From: Synaphobranchus kaupii
Lineage: Eukaryota > Chordata > Actinopteri > Anguilliformes > Synaphobranchidae
Assembly: GCA_029718625.1 (NCBI GenBank)
Contig: CM056376.1
Coordinates: 109,713,576 to 109,777,575 of the forward strand
Length of the DNA: 64,000 nucleotides
Direction: 5' to 3'
A model generated the notes under the pieces. That model worked only from the letters and a program-made list of their open reading frames with translations. It was not told the DNA's origin and did not search any database. The translations under genes were made by a program, and so were the position numbers. Shown here piece by piece: positions 35,641-45,212 of the stretch; the stretch's first letter is position 1; each line of letters starts with the position of its first letter.

Positions 35641-36240
35641 AAAATGTTTATTTAAACGGAAACGGTGGTGCGTTGAACACCCTGTTGTGTTATGCAAGCG
35701 TTGCCTTTTTAATATGGCGGGGTTTATATACACGTCACTGCTGATTGGGTAACAACTCTGACACACCCACCAAACAAGAGAAAACGTACCTCAAAGCCCG
35801 TTGCACACCGTGTCACACCGTTTCGAGGAAACATGTCGTTCAACCCGGAAACCGTAGCAAAACGGTGAACACCGTTTTCAGATTGAACGTGGCCCTGGTG
35901 AAATGTGCCATTGACCTCTCACCTTTTCTAATTCCTTTGTAAGGTTCTGTAATTAAAAATAGGCATGGTATTTACCATAGTTTAATTCTAATTAATATTC
36001 AAGAAGCATTAAATATTTACTGAATAATATCATCTAATTAAAAGGATGCATTATTAATTATCTCCAGTGCAACAGAACTCTTTGTAATTGTTTCAGGTTG
36101 TCTATTAAAGAAGATAGCCTCAGCCTTGAGATTGTTCAATCATAACAATCATAGATGTGGGAATTCTTATTATATTTATGCAATTTCAAGCCTTGTGTAA
36201 TACTTACGGTACTTATACAATGTGAAATGGAAAGGTGTGC

Positions 36241-36780
36241 TGTGAGTCATAATGTTAAGGGAGAAGACACAGGGTATAGGCATTTTCAGCATCCTGACAC
36301 TGTGAGTTATAATGTTAAGGGAGAAGACACAGGGTATAGGCATTTTCAGCATCCTGACACTGTGAGTTATAATGTTAAGGGAGAAGACACAGGGTATAGG
36401 CATTTTCAGCATCCTGACACTGTGAGTTATAATGTTAAGGGAGAAGACACAGGGTATAGGCATTTTCAGCATCCTGACACTGTGAGTTATAATGTTAAGG
36501 GAGAAGACACAGGGTATAGGCATTTTCAGCATCCTGACACTGTGAGTTATAATGTTAAGGGAGAAGACACAGGGTATAGGCATTTTCAGCATCCTGACAC
36601 TGTGAGTTATAATGTTAAGAGAGAAGACACAGGGTATAGGCATTTTCAGCATCCTGACACTGTGAGTTATAATGTTAAGGGAGAGGACACAGGGTATAGG
36701 CATTTTCAGTCTCCTGACACTGTGAGTTATAATGTTAAGGGAGAAGACACAGGGTATAGGCATTTTCAGCATCCTGACAT
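36241..36780. repeat. 60-bp minisatellite, 9 copies
   Basis: Period exactly 60 bp, core GAGTTATAATGTTAAGGGAG then AAGACACAGGGTATAGGC and ATTTTCAGCATCCTGACACT. Copies differ by only a handful of substitutions (for example G to A in copy 7, GC-to-TC-type changes in copy 8). As 60 is divisible by three, frames stay open on both strands (218 and 214 codons), with no sign of real coding. Confidence 0.97.
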
Positions 36781-36892
36781 GGTAAGAAAAGGGTATCGCA
36801 TGTCCTGCTGAAGGTGCCAAAGAAGAACAGAGGGTCCGTGCTGTCTTTTCTTAGCAGTGCAGAGAATCAGACATCTGCCTTTTTTTCTCAGT

Positions 36893-36938
36893 CAGATGAG
36901 GAATCTACGCCCCTGTGAGCGGATAGATTCCTCATCTG
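36893..36938. other. Perfect 15-bp inverted repeat (hairpin)
   Basis: CAGATGAGGAATCTA and TAGATTCCTCATCTG surround a 16-bp loop. No T tract follows. May be part of a tiny MITE or chance. Confidence 0.6.
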
Positions 36939-37586
36939 AACAACAAAGTCGAATATCTCAAAATTCCCTGTCTGATCTTCCGAGGTAGCCTAAGGATGCT
37001 GGCGGCTTGATAATATATGGAATGCAGGCTGGTAATTGTCAGTGGATTTTTTCTTCTTCTGCCATGACTGTTCGTAAAGGCTGTCGAAATGAAAGAAAAT
37101 TCTCTGCTTAATTGTCATTAAAGCTAAAATTCTATTGTACTTAAAATTGTCATTCTGACATTGTATCTCACAGTATTTAGTATAATGTCAGAGTGAATGC
37201 AGCAACAAATTAACAAATAGGAAATCTTCATTTTGCACAATTAGAAGGTGAATCTGTGCTGAAGTCCAATTATCTACATGAAAAAGCACACCTGAATACA
37301 TGTTGCATGCAGTGGCACGTTCACTCTGAGCTAGGTCTTGACAGGGCTCTGGGGGTTGGGGGATCTGCAATGCGATTGCTGTAAATTATTCTCCCTCCGT
37401 GCTAACTTTGAAAAAAAGGTCCCCATCATCACCGACACGCGCAAAGTTAATTTCCTGTGTGGTACTGTACGGCTACAGGAGTTTATGTAATCTATGGATC
37501 CAGGAGGGGATTGCATAAATGCATAAAAATCACTTCTGTGGCATGTTTACTGCCATGCCAATCATTTCCAGGTTTATCTCATTTAA

Positions 37587-37719
37587 CCCCTTAAGGTGTA
37601 AGATCACAAATGTGATTAGAATGTTCTTAACTGAACATTCTTATGCTGATGTAACAATCACTACTGGTTCTTCAGTGAATAACATTCTAATCACATTTGT
37701 GATCTTATACCTTAAAAGG
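37587..37719. mobile_element. 133-bp TTAA-flanked MITE
   Basis: Inverted ends of about 40 bp share GTAAGATCACAAATGTGATT / TATAAGATCACAAATGTGAT and AGAATGTT. TTAA at 37583-37586 and 37720-37723. piggyBac-like by target site. Confidence 0.8.
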
Positions 37720-37723
37720 TTAA

Positions 37724-40700
37724 ATGCGCCTTCTGAGCCACGGGAGAGGGGCAGAGGGAGCGGGCAGAGACTTATGCACAAAAATGTGTGCCTGTCTGTA
37801 CCCATATAACTGTGTCTCTCATGTAACCCTGTTTTACCTGTATCAATTGTATCATCTCAACTCGTATCATCTGTCTCACCTATGCCCTAGCCTTATCTGT
37901 ACCTGTCTCTCCTGTAGTTCTATGAAGGTCTATCCTTACATAATGACTGGGATTCGATAAAGCCGGGTGAGCATAGTTAGCCGAATATGAATTTTAACCA
38001 GACTTTTCACTCATAATGACAAAGTGCAATGTTGCCAATAAATGCTTAAAACGATTTAGTGTTCTAATGTGACATTAATGTTCAAACGCATATTTGTCAA
38101 TTAGGATTTTTTCAACTGAGAATTAAAATTCCCTAATGTTTGAGGATTCGATATGAAAAATAAATAAATAAATAAAAATAAAAAATAGGGAATCAGTCCA
38201 AGGTTATTTTTGAAAGTATTTAATTAAAATGTTCAACATTTTCCATTGCATTACTAACGGTATGGCCTTTTTTCTTTTTTTTTTTTGTAAGGAAATTAAT
38301 GAACCTTTTAAAAGCTGTCCCTCTGCTGCTTTTCAATTGCACAGGCTTTTAATTAGATGATGTTCAGCTGGTTTAAAATATATTTTAAAACTATGTAAGG
38401 ATAAAATCTGACTATGTATAGCAGAGGTCTATATGTATAGCAGAGGTCTATATGGTCTATATGATAGACCCCCCCCCCCCCCCCAATACCTTTTCCTGTG
38501 CAGCACGAGAGGCCATTCGTTCCCAATTTAAGTGGAGCATCAATAATATTTTCTCTTTGTTAATGGCGCCTGCCTGTGTAATCCGCTAAAGTGCCCTGCG
38601 TTTCAGCTTCTTCACCGGCGTTACAGTCGAAGCGACGTTGGGCAAAATTAATTACAAAGATGAGTGTTGAAGGATTTATGAAGCCCAAAGGAGCAGCTGA
38701 GTCAGACGTAATAACTGTGATTTTGAAAGACAGGCCAGATGCGAGCAGAACAACTCTTTCCTCCCCCACACTGAAACTTAAACTTCTACAATTATGTCGC
38801 CACGCCTTACGGAAAAGAGACATACTGCAATATGTTAGAAATATGTGGACCTATCCATCTATTACAAAAAACATAAACGATACTCCTATATCTGTATTTC
38901 TGTATTATATACTTTATATATTGTGATTAGCGTTCGTGATATTGACATTATATTTTATGAGTAAATTACAGTATATTTCATATATAAGGATGGCCCATAA
39001 ACCCCTAAGCCAGACTTGTTTGAGGAAATATCAAATCAAGATAAAAATGTTTATACTTATTTTATGAACGAATATGGTATAATTCTTTGATGGTGTTTTA
39101 AATTAACTTCAGTTCCAAGTCAGCGGTTTAGTCTTGTATTGCATACAGGCACATTTCTAATCAACCACAGTGGCGGCCATGAAGAGGTCCTACTTCAGGG
39201 TCCTCATTATGTAGGCAGGACTGGAAATAAAATGTTTTCATTCAGGATAGCAAAAATAAATTTGTTGGTATAGAATAGTATCTTTTACTGTTTCGCATGT
39301 CCTTAGATGAAGGCATAAGTCAATGCTGTATGCATAATCTATATTAGATCATTGACGTGATTCACTCGTGGTATACTCTACTAAAACATTCTCTTTATTC
39401 AAAAGAGTTAGAAACTTGGTGGGAAAACGTGAAAACAAAACAAATGAAAAGAAAAAAACACAAACAGTGCAGGTAGACCGGCGTGGAGAAACACCAAAGC
39501 CTAACGCTCACTCGTCATCACCCAGTTGTCAGACTGTTTTCAAAATGTCTAAATGGTGAGATTTGAAACACAGACAACAGTTTTTGGAGAAAAAAAAAAA
39601 TCACTCCAAGTTTTGCAGCATTAATCATAAATGGTGCACCATTTTAGAAAACGTACAATATAACCTCTAAATAAGAATGGGATCTTTTTTGGAAAGTACG
39701 ATAACGCTAATGGGCAAACAACAGAGGTAATAAAAAGCGATTCCAAAATGCAGAGGTTTACAGACTGCAAATAGACAATGCCATGACTGGCAATAAAACA
39801 TAAAAATAGGACTTCAAACCGAAGTCAATAAACTGGAACATAAAATACCGCAACATTTATTATGAAAACATGGCAGACCATACCTTAGGGAGGTCCTTGC
39901 AGTCAATAAATGTAAATGCAGTGTATTTTCATAAAACATAAAACAATTAACAAAAAGGACAAGCGGCAGCAGAGAGTGGCGTTATTAAAATAAAATGTTG
40001 ATATCAATATTTGATGGAGCACCTGCATGACTGGCACACACGTGGACCTACAGCTCCCCATGTTTAATTCAACAGGCAGAGAGAATGAGGAACATTTCAC
40101 TCCACTTCCATAAAGGATTAAAGCACAGTGCCGTCAATAAAGACAGCGCTCAAAGAAAGCCCGACAGGTTTTTTAAGGGCCAGATACTATAATTGCCATG
40201 GGTGAAAATCTGGAAGAAAATAACATAAATAAAGAATTAATACCCTTATGCATGTTGAAATGGTGTTGCCTTTACTGAATATGTACCCACATGACATTCT
40301 TGTTATGTTTTTGAACAAATCTACATTATTACAAAATAAATAAATAATATAACTGGAAAATGCCACTGTACTAGTCCATTTAATTATAGGGAGACCCCTG
40401 GAGGGGGTATATTGTCGGAATAATGCGGAATCTCAAGGCTTTGTACCCCTTTAAAGTCAGTGAGATGTAACTGATGGTTGCGTCTAACCTATAGCATTTA
40501 ATTTGGTTGAATGGAGGGTTTATAATATTCATGATGCTTCTTAGGAGATGTGCCTGAACCATAAGGTCATGAAGGTTTTTACTCTGGAACAAATAGAATC
40601 ACGACTAAGCACTGTCAGCACTTTTCTATCGCCCAGGAACTGTGTCAGTATTCATTTATCTACTTATTGTAATTGCTTTTTATACCAAAATAGTCTCAGA

Positions 40701-40793
40701 AGATGATTGCTTACTTAAACTATTTTATAATTGCAATATTGGCATTCTCAATTGCCTCCTTGTCTTATGTCCACATTTTTTTTAAACAATATA
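37724..40793. other. AT-rich unique DNA, no gene seen; poly-C at 38470-38484
   Basis: A small tandem AGCAGAGGTCTATATG(T) repeat precedes a C15 tract near 38470. The block 38500-38700 is less AT-rich and could be conserved noncoding DNA. No gene recognised. Confidence 0.45.
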
Positions 40794-41709
40794 CAGATCC
40801 TTTCCAAAAAAATTAGAATATCATGGAAAAGTTTTTTTTTTTCCCATAATTCCATTCAAAAAGTGAAACTTTCATAGATTATAGATTCATTACACACAAA
40901 TTGAAATATTTCTAGCCTTTATTTGTTTCATTTTTCATAATTTTGGCTTACAGCTCCAGAAAACCCCCCAAAACAGTATTTCAAGAAATTAGAATAGTGT
41001 GTTGAAAATCAGCATTTACAGTTATTTCAGAGAATGAGTGGAGTGGCTTGACTCAAGGAATCCGACAGTTGTAGCCCATGTCCCGGATACGTCTGTACGT
41101 GGTGGTTTTTGAAGCACTGACTCCAGCCTCAGTCCACTCCCTCTGCATCTCCACCAAATTTTGGAATCGTCTTTGCTTGACAATCCGCTGAAGCCTACGG
41201 TCATCTCTTTTGCTTGTGCACCTTCTCCTGCCACATTTTTCCCTTCCACTAAACTTTCTATTGATATGCTTGGACACTGCACTCTGTGAACAGCCAGCCT
41301 CCTTGGCGATGACCTTTTGTGGCTTACCCATCTTCTGGAGGGTGTCAATGATGGTCTTCTGGCCAATTGTCAAGTCTGCAGTCTTCCTCATACTGAACCA
41401 AACTGAGATAAACTTTGCAGGTGTTTTGAGTAAATTAGATGATAGTGTGACACTTAGTCTAAAACATTAATTCTCTGAAATAACTGAAGTAAATGCTGAT
41501 TTTCGACACACTATTCTAATTTCTTGAAATACTGTTTTGGGGGTTTTCTGGAGCTGTAAGCCAAAATTATGAAAAATGAAACAAATAAAGGCTAGAAATA
41601 TTTCACTTTGTGTGTAATAAATCTATAATCTATGAAAGTTTCACTTTTTGAATGGAATTATGGAAAAAAAAACTTTTCCATGATATTCTAATTTTTTGGA
41701 AAGGATCTG
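40794..41709 (-). mobile_element. Tc1-like transposon with long TIRs and only the DNA-binding part of the transposase
   Basis: TA at 40792-40793 and 41710-41711. TIRs of about 230 bp begin CAGATCCTTTCCAAAAAAAT and run through TAGAATATCATGGAAAAG, AGTGAAACTTTCATAGATTA and TTTTGGCTTACAGCTCC; the inverse is at about 41475-41709. An inner copy of the GAAATTAGAATAGTGTGTTG-type motif gives the two-site IR/DR layout of Tc1 elements. The catalytic domain is absent, so it depends on another element. Confidence 0.9.
41053..41391 (-). CDS. Tc1 transposase N-terminal DNA-binding domain, intact short frame
   Basis: The frame begins MRKTADLTIGQKTIIDTLQK and continues through GCSQSAVSKHINRKFSGREK, CGRRRCTSKRDDRRL and TTTYRRIRDMGYNCRIP, then stops: 112 residues. 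This is the paired-like PAI and RED helix-turn-helix pair plus the GRPR-like linker (here CGRRR) that Tc1 enzymes use to bind their TIRs. A normal Tc1 transposase has about 340 residues with a DDE domain after this point; none is present. It may be a simple internal-deletion product. Whether it is ever expressed is unknown. Confidence 0.75.
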   Translation of the reverse strand: MRKTADLTIGQKTIIDTLQKMGKPQKVIAKEAGCSQSAVSKHINRKFSGREKCGRRRCTSKRDDRRLQRIVKQRRFQNLVEMQREWTEAGVSASKTTTYRRIRDMGYNCRIP

Positions 41710-41805
41710 TAGATATGACATGGGTAGATATCTGCATTTCACTATACTGTATCTTAGATTCTCAGGAGACCTTCTTTTTAGGATATACATATTATTCAGT
41801 ATATA

Positions 41806-43018
41806 CAAACCCCAATTCCAAAAAAGTTGGGACAGTATGTAAAATGCACATAAAAGCAGAAAGCAGTGATTTGTAAATTCTCTTTTACATATATTTAATT
41901 GAAAACAGTACAAAGAAAATATATTTAATGTTTTACCTTATGAACTTAATAGATTTTTGTAAATATACACTAATTTCCGAATTTGATGCCTGCAACACGT
42001 TCCAAAAAAGTTGGGACAGGGGCAAAAAAAAGACGTTTTAAAAACACCTGCATATCCTATGCATGCCATGACTTCCTGATGTCTATGACCCAACAACATC
42101 AAAATACACTTCATATCTTATTTTCAGGTACTTTTACAAGCGATTCTATAACCTCTCTGCATTTGAATGGATCTCTATGGGAATTGGAGGGTGGGACTAG
42201 ATTAAGCTGTAAATTAATAAATTCATAATACGTTACAAGAGCAGACCAAGTGATAGCCATGTTCGCTAGCAGAGCGGCCGCCCGGTAGCTACTGTGTTAG
42301 CTAGCCAAAGTGGGAGCCGGCAATGTACGACCGGGGATTCTGGGTAGTGTAGCTATGTTTCTCAAACTCCGTCAATTATACGATTCAAATTTGATTTAAA
42401 TGCGGTGGTGAGTATGTAATAGACTTTGTATCACATATATGTCAAAGTTTGGTCCATACAATGCCATAATATCATTATAAGGGTGACTGAAAGATCCAGA
42501 AGTGGGGCAGGTAATGGCTTCTAGCAGTCTTCCGGGACCAGCCAGGGATAGGAGGGGGCGGGACTATGGAGCTCTATACTATTCCTGTGTAATTTACAGA
42601 TTAATCTAGTCCCACCCCCCAATCCCCATAGAGATCCATTCAAATGCAGAGAAGTTATAGTATCGCCTGTACTGTAAGAGTACCTGAAAATAAGATATCA
42701 AGAGTATTTTAATATCCTTTTATACCCAGTCACAATAGAATCACCTGTTTACCTGTGGAATGTTCTAAACAGGTGTTTTTTTAACTTCCCAGTATTTTTT
42801 TCCCCCTGTCCCAACATTTTTGGAACGTGTTGCAGGAATCAAATTCGGGATTAGTGTATATTTACAAAAATGTATAAAGTTGGTAAGGTAAAACATTAAA
42901 TATCTTTTCTTTGTACTGTTTTCAATTAAATATATGTAAAAGAGAATTTACAAATCACTGCTTTCTGCTTTTATGTGCATTTTGCATACTGTCCCAACTT
43001 CTTTGGAATTGGGGTTTG
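41806..43018. mobile_element. 1.2-kb foldback TIR element, TATA/TA flanked
   Basis: TIRs of about 225 bp begin CAAACCCCAATTCCAAAAAA; the right end is their complement with few changes. TATA on each side (41802-41805, 43019-43022). Each TIR contains TTCCAAAAAAGTTGGGACAG twice (about 41815 and 42000), the two-site arrangement of Tc1 ends. Inside, 42060-42220 and 42575-42720 are a second inverted pair, so most of the element can fold back. No transposase. Confidence 0.85.
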
Positions 43019-43470
43019 TATATTTTAGACATCTTTAATTGTTAATTTATTCTGTACATTATAAGTATTTCTAATACATATGTAATGACATGGCCTTCAT
43101 TAGCAACCAATTAACATTGGCCTTTACATTTACATCATCATGTGCTGCACTTTTAGAGCTGAATTATAATATGAATATTAAAATAATACACACTTGTTTA
43201 GTGCTCCTCACTATCCTGTTTGAAGGTCGATGGTGTATTTTAAAGCTGTTTGCATGCTTATGAGAGCTTACATTTAATAAAAGGAGTCCCAGAATCCCAG
43301 CACTACTTTTAAAGGCCTGCGACTGCAGCCCCCATGACGGAGAAGATAAAGAATGAAATGGACTGTGAGAGATTTTTACAGAATTAATTAAACGCCAGTG
43401 GATGCAAACTCAACATCTACTTCCCTCTGAAAGGTCAACAGCTAGAACCACAAAAATAAACTCAAACAGT
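43019..43470. other. Unique AT-rich DNA, no gene seen
   Basis: Nothing recognised. Confidence 0.4.
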
Positions 43471-43474
43471 ACAC

Positions 43475-43515
43475 ACACGTGGCCGCACACACACACACAT
43501 GCGCACACACACACA

Positions 43516-43574
<59 letters not shown>

Positions 43575-43601
43575 TCACACAGATGCACACGCACACATAC
43601 A
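43475..43601. repeat. (CA)n microsatellite
   Basis: CA units with CATGCGCGCAC interruptions. Confidence 0.95.
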
Positions 43602-44370
43602 CACTTTGCATCCAATGTAATACATTATTAGAGTACAATTTTCCAGTTACACAGTCCGCCCTGTCTCAGTACAATTGCTTTATTTATTCTGTGAAATTTA
43701 CAAACCACGCACTTTACCCTCCCTAGGTTTTATTTTAAACTGCACTTCACTCCACTTTTATCTAGATGCCAATTAATTCACCATGATGAATAATCAAAAC
43801 AATTATCCTGTTTTCTTCAGATGAATCATACAAATTACTGCTAATTGTCTTCACTAATTGCAATCATTAGAATAACAAAGAAATATTGGACAGTTATGTT
43901 TTATTTTATCATGTTGCCATTGATACAGATACTAACTACAGTGTTGAGAAATCAGGCAGTTGCTTCATAAATAAATCATTAGTTTAAAGAAGAGTTAATA
44001 TTTTAAAGTTGACTGACATATTTAATTGCATATTCGCTACTATAAAATGGAGCTTTGGGCAAATGTGTTATGCTGCGATATGGAATGAATTTTCACCACT
44101 CTTAATGTTTGGGAGGTTGATTTTTTTATAGCAAAGGGCTAAGTTGCATTAGGCCCACAAATACCATCTCTCCTTTGAGGATAGCTTGCCATGTAAAGCA
44201 CATGATACAACTGATAACATATCAAATCCACTTTTAATTAAAACAGTTTAAAAAAAGGTGGACATTTTCAATACAGAAAAAAAAAAAAAAAAAAGAACTG
44301 TACATGGACATGCATATATGTGGCCAACAAGGTATATCGATATACATGATCATATTTTACAATGTTGCTT
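43602..44370. other. AT-rich DNA just beyond the arap2 3' end
   Basis: Contains a poly-A tract (about 44278-44296). No gene seen; a longer arap2 3' UTR could reach here. Confidence 0.4.
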
Positions 44371-44894
44371 TTTATTTATTGAAGTCAACACATTTTGATC
44401 AGTTCACTAATTGAAATTGTTCATCTAGAATTCTGATTGGACTACAACAAGTGCACGTTGTTGCACTGTCGCCATGACGTTGGGAGAACACACAGTATCG
44501 GTGAAGGCCTGATGATTTGATTTATACATTAAATCAGGTGACAGTAAAGGAAATGCTTTCACTGAATATAGCCGTGCCGGAAGAGCGACGGAAAGGGCAA
44601 GCCTCACCACAACCACAACCACAACCACAAAGGAAGACCTCACATACAGTGAGACACGCAACACAGCCTTGTGTGACCAGACCAAGGCCAAGCATGGCTC
44701 TACCGTGGCATTGTATGACCAACATGACTGTGTATGGTCTGCTTTGTACAGTTTCTGAGGAAAATATCAGGAGACTGCTGTGCTTTCCGTGAATGTGAAT
44801 GAACTGGGAACTCTCTCCACCCCCCCCCCTTTCTCTTTCTCCATCTCTCCCTCTAGCCCACCTCTCTATCTCTCTCTCTTTCTCTCTCCGTCTC
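44371..44894 (-). other. arap2: Probable arap2 3' untranslated region with candidate poly(A) signal
   Basis: On the minus strand the first good AATAAA after the stop is at 44380-44371 (two overlapping copies, AATAAATAAA), about 515 nt downstream. The span contains a CT-rich tract (44807-44900 on plus) and a CCACAA trinucleotide-type repeat (about 44607-44630). The cleavage site cannot be seen and longer 3' ends are possible. Confidence 0.35.
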
Positions 44895-45212
44895 TCATTC
44901 GCTCTCCTCTTTGGCCCTCCGTCCCGTCTTGTTGAGCACAGAGCTGAGCTCATGCAGCAGCCCGGGGGGCATGTGCGCCTCCCGCCCCAACGCAGGGGCC
45001 TTCCTCTGCAGGGAGCGCTGTCCGTCCGCCAGCCTGGGCGGGGCACTCCTCTGTTTCCCGCCAGAGGAGGCGGAGGAGGAGGAGGAGGGGGAGGGAGCCG
45101 CCTCTCTCTGTCTCAGGCACGCGCTCACCAAAGCCGTCTTGTGCTGGATAGAGCTGTCGGCATTCTGGTCACGCGGCTCTCTGCCATAGCTTTTGGGGAT
45201 TTCCGACTTACT
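44895..45212 (-). CDS. arap2: arap2 terminal coding exon: Ser/Arg-rich C-terminal tail
   Basis: The acceptor AG is at 45214-45213 (TTTAAACAG). 105 codons then TGA at 44897-44895. It begins [20 protein letters not shown], continues with a helix-like [16 protein letters not shown], a serine run ([12 protein letters not shown]), basic stretches, and [20 protein letters not shown] near the end. The (D)SS...(A/M)VxxCL and (I/L)xELxxVL patterns fit ARAP2 tails as I remember them. The serine run is encoded by a (TCC)n-like trinucleotide tract, so its length may vary. The open frame reads through the acceptor to 45338, but the AG and homology set the start at 45212. Confidence 0.82.
   Translation of the reverse strand, partial: SKSEIPKSYGREPRDQNADSSIQHKTALVSACLRQREAAPSPSSSSSASSGGKQRSAPPRLADGQRSLQRKAPALGREAHMPPGLLHELSSVLNKTGRRAKEESE

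Noticed and set aside
36155..36820. Long open frames on both strands (218 and 214 codons) as a repetitive protein gene
   Set aside because: They follow from a stop-free 60-bp unit repeated in phase. Both strands are equally open and no splice or promoter context is seen.
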